DNA of 64,000 bases from Odontesthes bonariensis (Eukaryota > Chordata > Actinopteri > Atheriniformes > Atherinopsidae). The position numbers were made by a program, and so were the translations under genes. The stretch covers positions 27,784,197 through 27,848,196 of the forward strand of contig NC_134509.1 of the NCBI RefSeq assembly GCF_027942865.1, written 5' to 3'. Shown here in pieces: positions 50,323 through 62,072 of this stretch. Numbering within the stretch: position 1 is the stretch's first letter; every line of letters begins with the position of its first letter. The notes below the pieces were generated by a model, which saw only the letters and a list, made by a program, of their open reading frames with translations, did no database searches and was not told where the DNA came from.

Positions 50323-52619
50323 TAACAAACACTAAAAGTGTTTTCTTGACAGGTGTGTTTTTCTTTTGTCAGTGGGCTTATGTGAGGTACTTATGGTTAG
50401 TCTCTGTTTTACCTGCGATAGAAAAGTCAAACTTCAAAAATGTACTGACTTGCAAGGAAAAGCTATATTGTGGATTTTTTACACCACATCATTTCTGCAT
50501 CAGACAGTTAAATGGACAGCATTCACGTAACACAGTCGTTGTTGACACTCAAAATCAAAAACTATCTGATGCAGAAGAGATGTAGTGTGAGAATCCACGA
50601 TGTAGCTCTCAGTCATATTTCTATGGATATTTGTGCTGTGAGTTGTTTTATATGCCTGAAAGACATCGCTCTTCTTATGGCCCATTTTGTGTAGCTTTTA
50701 GCATTAGCTACCCAGTCATGATTAGTCTCAAACTGAGAGCTGTCTGACTGCTGTCTAACACAGGTAAGGCTCTGCCTTCTCAATAGTGCCTCTCACAACC
50801 CCACTTAAAAAAATATTAGATACCTGTATAATGATTATCTAGCAGTCTTCATCATGATCACTTATAGTTTTGTTGTAGTTTTTGCTGTTTACAGCAAAGC
50901 TGTATGATTGATTTGGCTGCTTAAAACCCTTTTTACATTGGTCAAAAAAACCTACTGACACCTGCTAACATCTGGCTTTCGAGTGCAATGAGAAAGCATT
51001 CAGTATATCACAAGTCAGTCCTGGATATACTGAAATAATATGTTGCAACCCTCTGAGCTCTGAGGGTAAACACCCTACTGCTGGCAATGGAAAATAATTT
51101 GATTGGCTTGTTTTTGCAGGTGCTCCTGCATTAGAAAAAAACACCCTAAATGTTGTAATTGGTGTGAATTCGGCTCGAGTAAAATAGCTAGTCCAGCTCA
51201 ATCAGATTGGGAAAGCTGGCTTTTGATAAGATAATGTCAAGTCAAGACAATAAAAAGTAAGTTATCCAAATTAAAACAGTTCTGTACATAGTTAGACAAG
51301 AAATGGGACATCCGTCGGAATTTCTGAGCAGGCCCAAACTGCGGACATGGTTGCTAAGTGATGAGCGCACTGTGAGTTTTTTTTTTTTTATAGATTTATT
51401 TAATGTTGGTATTTTGGAAAAAATGCTTTGAATGTTGAAGCATTCCTTGTCACAATCATCCCTCTTACCTTTTGGTTGGCAGCTGTTGGATTGTCGTAAT
51501 GAATCACTGTCTGGGAACAAAGGCTCACCCAATATGTCTGCTGACTTGTTACTAATTGACCAGCTCACAAAGAATGTACGACTTTGAGAGCGGTGGAGTT
51601 GAAGAATTTATTTTGTGTATGTAGATGGGGGCGGGGGGGAGGGCTTGGTTTTTCATTTCGGGGTTTACACATGATACATCAATGTCTCCCATTCACCTGT
51701 CAATCAGTCTTCATTGTGTGTAGTATGACTATTTTTTTCAATTTGGACATTTGCAACAGCTGTTTCTGTGTGTGTTTGTGTGCATGCACCAGCTACAGTT
51801 TGCTGGAGTGCTGCTGTGTTAAATGATTGGCTGAATAATAGACACTGTACATGGCCTCAAGCCTGTTGAAAAATCCATGAACTTCCTCTGCACTCGTTTA
51901 TAGCTGAGGTGCTCATAAGACATAGAAACAGGCTTTATAGTCTGTGTTGGGGGAAATGTCAGGGTGAGATTTGACATCGCAAATTCAACACGTTAAGGAA
52001 AAAGCGATGAATGGATGACGCTTTAAGATTAAATACTTTTTCAAATGTTCGACTGGCGCTTCACTAGACAAGGCTTTGGATAGAGGTGTCAACATACTAA
52101 ATATTCAGTTAGTATGTCCATTTTATGCATTTGATGTCCATTTATGGCATTTGAAAAGGCTTTTAATCACTCAATTCAGGCACGTTAACTGTCACTGTTT
52201 AAACAGTTGTTAGGTCGAGGTATGTTTTTTCCTCCTACATATGCATTTCTTGCTCCCTGTGCACACATTGCTTTTATTGTCTTGTTGAGATGGGCAGATG
52301 CGTGATCACACGTAAATGTCTGTGCAAACATGCAGAGAAAAGGGTTTCATGGGTAATCTCAGGTCACAGCGTCTCAGAGGAGCTGACACACACTTAATGG
52401 TTAAGTCATTAATCCACAGTTATAAGGTCATAAACTAAAGCATTGGGAAAATTGAAACTTGGACCGAATCCTTTTTATTGTGACACAGAATGGGCCTTTG
52501 GGTGGTGACTATGCATGAGAGAAGGCACTGAGTAGTCAGTTCATCTGAAGGCAAAGTCTCTTTCTGTTTTTGATGGAAATCTACTCATTATCCAGATGAA
52601 TGAAATGGATTTTTGGTAT

Positions 52620-53060
52620 TTAGGGCTGGGCAACGATTAAAATTTTTAATCTAATTAAACACATGATTTCCCCGATTAATCCCGATTAATCACGATTAAT
52701 CGCATTTGTACGCAAAATCCAAAAAATGAATTCAAAAGTAGTGTATAGCTTTATGTTTTAGCATTTAGTTTTATTTTAAATATACTACCATATAAATGAA
52801 AGTACCATAACATTTGTTGTGCAAACACACTTTTAACATCAGCATTTTTATGTAGTTTTTCTGTAGAAGCCTCGCTCCACTGTCTGTTTCCGTTGAATGA
52901 CTTGCCGGTTTTCAATTGTGTGTTTTGCCTTTAAGTGATATTTTAGACTGGAACTACTACGGTGATGAGACAATTCAACTTGGCAGTGTTTACAGATGAC
53001 TGGTTCTGTCGACTCCGCCGTCTGGAAGAACTTTAAAATGAAAATGACAGAGTAAAAGTT
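52620..53060 (-). mobile_element. hAT transposon fragment with BED zinc finger remnant
   Basis: The lower end starts TAGGGCTGGGCAACGATTAA, a terminus frequent in fish hAT elements, followed by repeated CGATTAATC phrases. On the - strand at about 53027-52862 an open frame reads CKHCQVELSHHRSSSSLKYHLKAKH, split here as CKHCQVEL ... LKYHLKAKH: a BED-type zinc finger (C-x2-C, H-x4-H). Upstream, from about 53075, MEKGTELLL continues in a different frame, so a frameshift separates the start from the finger. The transposase core and the right terminal repeat are missing; a SINE lies just beyond (53196). Confidence 0.7.
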
Positions 53061-53195
53061 CCGTACCCTTCTCCATGTTTGGTGGATCCGCCAATTACTT
53101 TCTTTTCCGGTTCCGCAGCAGACAGAAACAGACTTTTACAAAATAAAAGCCTGTGAGCAACAGACTTTTGCAATAATAAAATAAATAATAAAATA

Positions 53196-53390
53196 GGGGT
53201 GGTTTGTGGCGTAGTGGGTTGAGCAGGCACCCCATGTACAAGAGGCTACAGTCCTCACTGCAGCTCGCCCCGGTTCAAGTCCCGTATCGGACAGCCCTGT
53301 GCTGCGTGTCATTCTCCCTCTCTCGGCTCCCTGCTTCCTGTCTCTCTGAACTTTCCTATCCATTAAAGGCACAAAAGCCCTGAAAAAATG
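53196..53390 (+). mobile_element. tRNA-derived SINE
   Basis: The pol III A box (TGGCGTAGTGGG at about 53207-53218) and B box (GGTTCAAGTCC at 53272-53282) are spaced as in a tRNA. They are followed by a non-tRNA body (GCTGCGTGTCATTCTCCCTC...) and an ATTAAAGGCACAAAAGCCC tail ending in an A run near 53388. This pattern matches the common percomorph tRNA-SINE I know from cichlids and relatives. It is not a functional tRNA gene, because the acceptor stem and 3' half are replaced. Confidence 0.85.
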
Positions 53391-53539
53391 GTATTCCATC
53401 ACGTTGATGATGTGATATTGCTTCAATAATAAGTTACATTTTAACCTGCTATGGATTGCTATATTCAGATCTAATTATCCCTCGGATACCATTCATTTAA
53501 AGTCCAAATTTAAAAATACAAATTTTTAAATACAAAGGA

Positions 53540-54490
53540 AAAAAGAAGGCTGGGGCTCACTGATTCTAATGCAGTTTAATAGTGCAAACAGACTAATGTT
53601 TCGACTCTACTGTGTGTTCATCAACGTCAAAGTAGATACAGAATGAAGGCAGGCAATTATAGTCAATCTCACACAGGTCATTGGATTGGATTTGAACCTC
53701 ATAACAACTATACCCTTGGATAGCCAAAACAAGGGTGGGGATTCATACATTGAATATCCACCTAACACACTTGTTGTGCCATCAAAGAGAAAAGAAAAAA
53801 GGCACAAAGATAAAGTGCAGACATCTAAAAATGGTTGCCACACACGGACATACCATACCAGACAATAAAAGTGAAAGGTCAATAGCACAGAAAATCCAAC
53901 CTCTCTCAAAGAAGCAGAATAGTGAACATCTGTTATGTATAAAATCAAAGAAAACATGAAAAATTCAAGTCTTTGTTGATGCCAAAGGGCTCTACTGTAT
54001 GTAAAGTGTGGATCCATTAAGCCTCTCTACAAAGCAAAGGTTTAATAATGATATCACCACCTCTGGAGGAAGGTGAGATTCTTTTCAATTCCCCAAAATG
54101 CCATTGATGCTGCAGGGCCATGATTAGCCTGTACATAGTATGGGACAATTGCATTGTCCATGTTTTTAATACAGTTTTTAAAGTTATCTTAATTAGTCTC
54201 ACACAAACAAGACCACAAGGACATTTCAACAAATACATAAGCGTGCTACTGCATTCAATGAACAATTTGATAAAGTACTTTTTACCAGTATGTGGATGTG
54301 GAAAGAACTTTGTGTCTGACAAGTTAGAGGTGTTGTTGCTGCTGGTGTTAAATGGTTTCCTAGTATTAGAATGCACCAATCTGTCTCCTTTAAAGTTGAT
54401 CAAGGGGGTTGAGGGGCACCGACTGGTGCCTTGGTGCCTCTGAGTTGTTCCTGACCATCCAATTCCCAAAAGGTGACCTCTCAACTGAAA
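53540..54490 (-). mobile_element. Penelope-like retroelement remnant (GIY-YIG endonuclease end)
   Basis: On the - strand from about 54484 downward the frame reads FPHPHTGKKYFI, LMYLLKCPCGLVCV, HWHFGELKRI-like sequence, SRGGDIIIKPLLCREA, a TAA stop at about 54018, then WIHTLHTVEPFGINKDLNFS. This is the layout of the C-terminal GIY-YIG endonuclease of Penelope-like elements: a Cys/His linker, YLLKCPCG with the GIY-YIG strand, RGGD, LxxREAxWI, and a short ending. The 'YVG' half is decayed to CVR and one in-frame stop interrupts the domain, so it is inactive. A following untranslated part (53640-53540) has GTCGAAACATTAGTCTGTTTG, which resembles Penelope-type tails. The reverse transcriptase is not recognisable upstream (54490-54700). 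Confidence 0.75.
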
Positions 54491-55635
54491 GTGACAGTTT
54501 GGATCTTCTTCCAGGCTTGTTCTAAAAACTCACATTTTCTTGTAGATGTAAAACTGCTGATTGTAAATTCTGTTGGTGTTGTTTAGAAATGGTTGCAATG
54601 GACATTCCTGACCTGGGTAAATATTACAATTCTTTTTATCACATCTGATTTGAGCTCTCTTAGACTCTCCCATTGTGTCGTGTATCACTCAATTCGGTAA
54701 GTGCTGTCAAAACAAATATTTTTCTTTTTTTTGTGAACATATATCCACACAAAAAAAGCTGCCAGCTGCACTCAGTCACAATGACTAACAGGAAATTGAA
54801 ACATCTTGGCCATGGCATGTTAATACGTTTTGCTGCTTTCAGCACCACTGATTCAATAACATGTGTATGACAGCCCAGTCTCACCAGAAATTGTAAAATA
54901 TGAACATTTGTCCACATCTCCAGTACATGTTAGATTCAAATCCAGGCTTAGAAATTGCAAGATGACAACGTTTTCTTTGGCATTTATTTTGTGCTAAATT
55001 GCTAATGCTCATATAATGGAAACTGCAACCAGCGAGTAAAAGACTGTATGTTGATTCTAACCCTAACCCTGTACTTTTAGCTCTTAACCGTAACCATTAG
55101 CGCATGGAAGCAAAGTGGGAAAATAGGTGGGAGTAGAAAAGCGAACAAACTGAGGAAAGTATTGCAAAGAATGGGATTTGAGGCAGCAACTTCTCACCTG
55201 AGGGACACGTAGAGGCACCCACCACGCAAGTTTTCTCCAGTAAGACATGTTCGTCTTACTCAACAGTTACCCCCACTGACTCATCACATCACAACGTGAA
55301 CATGTGGAAACATCATCACAAGTGCGACGGGTTTAAAATCAGGGCTGAACCAATCATATCACGTCATCTCAACATGCAGCACATTGATTGATTTTCTGTT
55401 ACGGTTGAAAATCGGACATTTATTCATCATCGATCGGGACTTTCAGGGCGAGGAGGAGTTGTTTTCGGATTTTGCCAACTCGCATGGTAAATGCTGTTCC
55501 TTGGTGGTCTGTGGAAAGAGAGAGCTGTGTGACATCAGAGTGAAGAAGAGAAGAGGGACAGGGAGAAGAGGGAGCATATTTTCTGGTCATGACCCCTTCC
55601 CAAGGATTTCCCACAGTCTAACTCTGGGCAGCGAG

Positions 55636-55672
55636 GGAGGTGTGTGTGTGTTTGTGTGTGTGTGTGTGTATC
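55636..55672. repeat. (GT)n microsatellite, interrupted
   Basis: GT dinucleotide runs with a few substitutions, in adcy9 intron 1. Confidence 0.8.
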
Positions 55673-58600
55673 TTTGTGTGAATAATAAGGGAATAATGAA
55701 TCTCCAGCATACAGCAGAACAAAAAATGCATGACTCAAATGAGACTGTAATCAATGTACATTTGCACTAAAATACGTTCTACAAAGATACGGCCTTACAA
55801 GGATGATGAATATCTTTCTCCTTGCTGTATATGTTTTAGGCTCTGTTTCACCCCCACATACTGTCAGCCTACTAAAATACACTGTTAGACCACTAGAGTG
55901 AGTTTGTGACATTGCACAGACAGGCGTGACCCAAATTGTCATCAGCTTTCCCTTTGAAGCAAGACCAAGGTTGGTCATTTCTTCCCCGAGGATTGTCCTC
56001 TCCCGCTGAGCAGCAGCCTCCTCGGGAGAAACCCAGAGACTGCGAACTGCGACGCGAAAAAGACTTTTACCAGCTGTGTGTGTCTGTGCATGTCTGTGTG
56101 TTTATCAGAGTGACGCAGTGGCAGTCGGAGTGCGTCACTGTTCCTTTCAACCCACTGCTCTACATGCCACAGAACCACACACGTGTGGGACCGACTGAGG
56201 TAGAATATTGATCATTGTTGAACAGGGTGAATGATGAAAAAGAGGTGTAGGTAAATGTGTAAGCTGCATTGAACTCCTTCCTGTTGTAACCTTTGTTAAT
56301 TTTCTGCTGTACACTTGGGGTTGATGTGACAAAGGTCTGAAGTTTGAGCCATGGACTTGCACTCACTGACCCACCAGTCTCCCCATAGATTCTTAAATAA
56401 ATCCACACAGGGTTTTTAAGAAAAAAAAAAAGATATAGGAGGCAGGTGAAAAAAGAGTAAAGGACAAAGGAGACAGAGAGCGTGAGGAACTCCCAGGGCT
56501 GAAATGATGGCACAAAAGAGAGAAGGGAGGAAGGATGGGAGGGAGGATATTTGAGAAAGGATCGTGTGGGAGCCTCATCCCTTGGTTCCATCAGCCTGTC
56601 CAAATATGGAGGCTTCTGCTATTGTCGAGCCCCGTTCTCAAGACCCGCCAACGACCAGGGAGAAAGCTGGAGGGTTAGAGGGTTGGAGGGGGGCGCGGGT
56701 GTACAGAAAAAAGAGATTGAGTGGTGAAAGAAAGTTCAAGCGAAAAGCAGATAGATGAAAAAGGAGAGACCAAGACAAACAAGCTAATAAAGATGGGTTG
56801 TAAGAGGTGCTGTGAGATGTAAGGCTTGGCAAGAAAGGAGGAGTTTAAAGTTAGAGCACGAGTCGGGTAAAGCCAAACACATGGAGGGCCAAGTTTGTGG
56901 AAAGAAAAATCAAGTTAAAGTCTATTTTTAGTGCTGGAGTTGTTTGTTTTCTGACTGTTGCGAGCAGGAAGATGAAAGTGAAAAATGAGAGAACAAAGTA
57001 TGATGACTCTCACAGAGAGCCTTAGGGGATCCTTCCCTGCTTCTGTTTTGAAGTTGATTTGCTTTAATGCTTAATTGGTTCGACTAAATGTTTAGGTGTT
57101 TGTCTCTGCCTCAATAGCCCCTTCAACACACAGATTGTAGCAAAATATTACTTATCAGACCCCGTTGCTCATCTTGACTTGTCCAGACTGATAAAAGAGG
57201 TCTGGGTTAATGCTGCCCTGGTGTTTGCTCTCAGTTGCTGCCACACAGGAATCGGAGGCGTGACGTGTAACGCAACACCGTCTGTGTCTTGTGCGACGTG
57301 TACCACCATGCTAGCTCAAAGAGGCAACACCAAAGTTCTCGGTACCTTTCACACAAAACAGCGAGGGGCAATAAAATCCTCAACAGTCATGTCCTGAAAA
57401 TGTTTGTTTGAAAGAGGTTATCCTTTTTTTATTTTCACACACTTTTCTGTGTGAGACCAGAGGGGAGCCGGCGACCTTTGGGCCACTGGGGATGGTTTTG
57501 ATCATGTGGTTGGAAGTTGCCATAAGGTGAAAGGTCACTTGTCAGGAAATGCAGAGTCCAGGCTGGGTTGACCCTCCGGGGATTATCTGAAATGTCAGTT
57601 TTGGTTAAAAACATTCACCCCGACACACTGCCAGCAGAACTTGAGCAGGGCCTGTGTGTGACTTTGTACTAGCTCACGTATGGTTTTGTTCACGAGTGTT
57701 ATGGAAGTGTCTCGCTAGAGTTTTTGTCTTAGTATGTAGTGAAGGTTAGGGAAAGCTGTGCAATCATTCACCTGTATTTATGAGTTATTATGTAAGAGCT
57801 GATGTTCAGAGTAAGGAATTCTTCAGTGATGCGTCTCTTTTCAGTACAGCTTCACGGTTCGATCCGCACGCTGTCAGAAAAAGCCATCAAAGATACAGAA
57901 TTCCATCAATCATTTTCTCAAAGCCTTAGGCATTCTCTAAACTAATCATTTATCTTACCGTTAAATATTGAACGTTTATTTTGCAGTGATATAAATTGTT
58001 TTTTGCTTAGACAGAGTTAATGAGTAACTTTACCAACCCTCTCAGCATTACAGCAAAGTGTTTGTAAGACTATGCTTGCCATTCTTTGGGAGTTGCTCGA
58101 GAGCAACTTTCTGATGTGTTTGTGTCCACTATGAGCATAGTCTTGGAGTGTACATGTGGAATGTGACGACTCAGCTATACTTCCTCTTCATTCATCCTTG
58201 TTTTCACCGATTGATCGGCTGATTTATATGTGTGTGCACCCTTTGTTTTTGGGGTCATGCATGCAAATGGGTGTGCGTGTGGTGTGCATGTGTGTTTTTA
58301 AGTAGGGATTTTTTTTAATGTGTGAGGTTAGTCATACAAGCAGAAACTAACAGGTTTGTGTCTGTGTTTGTTTGGATCGACCAGCTAATTTGTCTCAAAC
58401 ATGCGGATGCTGCATATTTCCGGAAAAGGGTTCTATTTTGGGGTTTATGATATACGACTTCTACACACAAACACAGGATAATCAGAAGGGTCGTCAGAAT
58501 ATTTAACACTAACTTAGGTTTTGAGTCAGCTGTACAAAACCTTCTATTTTGCATGCTTGGACACTTATGGAAACCTACGGAGATAATAACAGTAAAAGAA

Positions 58601-59344
58601 ACACTTTGTTACTCTCAATATTACTGAAGTTGTTGCCTGATGCACTGAAAGACGAATAACAAATTAATGGAAATCTGGCGTAAACGAGTCTCATAACTGA
58701 TGCAGATTTTGTCACCCGTGACACATAAGCCCACTGAATTGTTTTGGTCACTTTGATTAACAAGGTACTATAATATACTATTGATCTATACAATCACAAG
58801 ATAGATGACAGATCTGTATACGTGTTTTTTTTTTTTAGTTTGGATTTGTTGGGCTGTACTAAACTGTAGATATCAAATCAAAGCAGGGGAATTTACTGTT
58901 GTGAAATTTCAGCTTGGAGGTATGCTTTGGTGGATATTTGTTTGAAGTAAGCAGATGTGTTTGTGAGCTAAGTGGGTGTTCAAACCCAAATTAGTACAAT
59001 GCCATGCTTTAGTTCTTCTTTGTTTTTCACTCTGCGCATGTTTAAATAAAAACTACGAAAAAGAAAATGATCGTGTTCGTCCAGCCAAAGCTTTTAAAAT
59101 ACGTTAGACTGACCGTAATTATAAGAAATCAAGTTTCCCAAACCCGGACTAACACACCCAGATAATGTGATTGGGATCAAATCACTCTTGCGTGTATACA
59201 AGACTCCGATGAGCCAGTGCACTCCACAGATGGTCCAAATGACTTTTTGTAAAAATAGTCAAATCTGCATGTAAGTTTTTATTAACACAGCAAAATTCAC
59301 AATAAAGCTGCTCTCACTCACATATTTTTTGTGTTTCTTTTGTC

Positions 59345-59704
59345 AGATGGTTAAACACATCAGATTGAAAATCAGCCCATTTAGAATATGCTTCAACTTG
59401 AGGTCGCTTGAAGCATTTCCAAACTGCTGTTCTGCTCTAATAAAATCTTGATTTTATAACTGCAGCTTCATCTGACAAAATTATCGTTCAAGTGACTTAA
59501 AGAAAACATCTGTGCAGTTATTTTGGCTATATGTACATGAATGATGATCTCCCACAGAGAACATTAGAGACAACAGAATGACTTGAATGTTTTCCCACAC
59601 TGTCCACAGCATCGTGGCGTTCGACATACTTAAGTCGATAACTCAGTTCCCCTTCTGTGCATGTAAACTGGAGGATGGTCCAATTAAGTGGCCTATTATG
59701 TACC
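59345..59704. repeat. Diverged duplicated segment, copy 1
   Basis: Shares with 60555-60885 an ordered series of blocks: AAAGCATTTCCA/AAGCATTTCCA, CTGCTCTAA, TTCAAGTGACTTAAAG, ACATCTGTGCA, CCCACAGAGAA, CAGAATG-CTTGAA, TCCACAGC-T-GTGG-GT, then GGTCCA-TTAA-TGGCC. The Harbinger-type MITE is inserted immediately after this copy. No coding capacity was recognised. Confidence 0.7.
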
Positions 59705-59707
59705 TTA

Positions 59708-60200
59708 TGGCGCTTTTCCACTAGCTCGGCACGGCTCGGTTTGGTTGTGTTTCCATTACAAACGAGTATACCGGTACTTCGTGCCTCCTCGACGTGGGTA
59801 GGGGTCGTCGTAACACGGCTGCACATGTTGCTGCTCACCCTGTGGCTTTTTGTTGCTCAGAAGGCAAGAGAAGAGAGCCAGAGAAGACTCCTGGCCGCCA
59901 GACAAAACAGTATTGAAAAGTACCGGAGTTTTGTTACGAACTTCAAAAAGACGACGTTTGGAGGTAAGCTAACGGTTGCTAACGCTAGCTTTTATTATCC
60001 GCGTTATGACGCTTCCAGTGACGACACTCATCGCCCAATCAGTGGAAGGCAGTCGGCTGACGTCACGTTTTATTAACGCTTCGACCCGCTTGGAACCAGG
60101 GCTGAGGTGATACGGAAAATCATCCCTATTGCAGGTATGGCGTGCTAGTGGAAACACGCAATAGCGCGCCGAGCCAAAGCGAGCTGGTGGAAAAGCGCCA
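59708..60200. mobile_element. 493-bp PIF/Harbinger-type MITE flanked by TTA
   Basis: The left end TGGCGCTTTTCCACTAGCTCG and the reverse complement of the right end, TGGCGCTTTTCCACCAGCTCG, differ at one position in 21. Both ends are flanked by TTA (59705-59707, 60201-60203), the 3-bp target duplication typical of PIF/Harbinger. The interior holds GCTCGGCACGGCTCGG-type phrases and an open stretch on the + strand (about 59826-59963) ending at a strong splice donor (AG|GTAAGC). No DDE transposase is present, so it is non-autonomous. Confidence 0.85.
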
Positions 60201-60554
60201 TTAGATAGCTGTAAATGTACCTCAGTTCTGTTGTTTCTGTAACCATTCCGACAGAGGGCATTACATAGGTTGTTACTGGTAGGAGGTGTGGATGTCAGGC
60301 AGGAATTGCTTCGTGACATCCCCGGGCTATAGAAAATTTGAGAGCATGTCTGCTTCAAACCTAAGCCACAGAAGGTTCTTTTGAGGTCAAGGATTTTTCC
60401 TGTCAAGTGAACATCAGAGGGAACCGGTGAAGTTTGAAGCTTGCCTGAATAAATTAATTAATCCAAAATCAGCTATATTGAGAGCTGCACCATTTTCTCC
60501 CCCAGAATGCTGCCTTACAGATCCACGATGAACATGCATGTTTCTGTTTATTCT

Positions 60555-60885
60555 GTTAGATAGCTAAATGCTTAAAAAATTGTGATTGAGAATCAGTCCA
60601 TTGGGACTACATGTCAACTCGCAGTCCCCTAAAGCATTTCCAGGCTTTCACTCTGCTCTAAAAAAAATCCTTATTTTATTCAAGTAACCTAAAGACAACA
60701 TCTGTGCATATGTGTACAATATTTGCCCACAGAGAAACTCAAAAAGGGCAGAATGTCTTGAACACTTTTTCTCACAGTCCACAGCGCTGTGGTGTCTGAC
60801 AAACGTGGGTAAATAATTCGATTTCGCTACTGGTGCATTTATACTGGGACAAGGACAGTGGTCCAGTTAACTGGCCAAGTGGAGC
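60555..60885. repeat. Diverged duplicated segment, copy 2
   Basis: Second copy of the block series described at 59345-59704, in the same orientation and about 1.2 kb away. Part of the offset is the 0.5-kb MITE. It is either an old local duplication or two members of an unnamed dispersed repeat. Confidence 0.7.
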
Positions 60886-60889
60886 TACA

Positions 60890-62064
60890 ACCGGAGCTCG
60901 ACTCAGCAGTGTTTGTTCTTTCAAGCTGTTAAATACTCTGACAAGTCAAGGTTTGTTTTAAGATTTAGAGCAGAGTGATGATAAAGTTCAAAAGCTGAAA
61001 TGATTGTAGACAAAGAATGTGAGGTATGCAAGGCATGCTAAAAATCCAAGGCTGTCAAAGCGCTGGCGGTCTCTTACCCCCACCGTACCATCTCTGTGCC
61101 GTTTGCCACTATTTGTTTTCACTATTTAGTCTGCGTCTCTTATGTCATTGCCGCAAAAATATTTGCTGACTTTAAGAAACATTTCAGTTGAGTGTATTGT
61201 TATATTTAGAAAATCATAAGACAACATGAAATTATTGAGCAGTTAATCTCAGCCAACTAGAAACTAGAAGTCGAACAATCTTTAATTCTGTAAAAGGCTG
61301 AATAAAAGACACTCATTTTTATTCTTGTTCACCGTCACACTGTAATGGGTAACATAGAGAAAACCTATCTGGCTAGTTCCCATTAACTGATTTGGGGTGA
61401 ATGAAAGTAGCGACCATTAACTTGAGACAAAACTTTGAGGAAGAAGACATGAAACTAGACACCTCAACCATATACAGTGAAACTGATTTGGAAATGTTTT
61501 TCCAGCTCCTATGAGGGTTTTCAAAAAACGCATTAACCACGTAAATATAGTGCAAATTTTTTTTTCTGAATTAAGAATAACAAGAAGGTTTGAGATCTTT
61601 GCAGCTCGTCTGTTTGTTTTTAGGCAGGATTATGTAAAAGATGAAGCACTTCTCGAACATAGAACTTGGTTGAAAGTTGAAGCAGAGGCGCAGAAAGTAC
61701 CTTGTTTCTCAACGATCTAGGTGTGTGTTCACAACTTACATATTAAATAAAATAATACATAGAAAAAAAGGGGAAGATTCTGACTACTATCTGCTGTTAA
61801 AAATTCCTGAGGAGCACTAACTTCACAACTGTTACAAAATAGTTTCCCTCCTTTTTCTTAAATTTACCTACTCTTTCCTTTACAAATCATGTTTTATTGC
61901 AGTTAAAATCTAGAGGACCAAAACATGAAATTGTTAGAAAAACAGCCTCTCGAACAGCTTCCGCTGGCATGCATTCTCGGCATTGTTGTTAAAGCTCCAC
62001 TCGAGCAATGAATGACAGGTTTAAAAGAAACTCCTTCTTTTAGTATTCTGACACTGACTTTGAA
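60890..62064. other. adcy9 intron 1 segment without recognised features
   Basis: AT-rich non-coding DNA. No gene or repeat was recognised by eye. Confidence 0.4.
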
Positions 62065-62072
62065 GGACGTAC

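Noticed and set aside
51166..51179. GAATTCGGCTCGAG, resembling an EcoRI-XhoI cDNA cloning adapter
   Set aside because: There is no vector sequence or poly-A next to it and the flanks look like ordinary intron. It is probably a coincidence, though an assembly artefact could be excluded by reads spanning it.
53207..53282. tRNA gene suggested by A and B boxes
   Set aside because: The boxes are embedded in a SINE body with a SINE tail and the acceptor stem does not close. It is a tRNA-derived repeat, not a tRNA gene.
55384..55770. 128-codon open frame on the + strand in adcy9 intron 1
   Set aside because: It runs through a GT microsatellite, lacks recognisable domains and does not resemble the expected next adcy9 exon.
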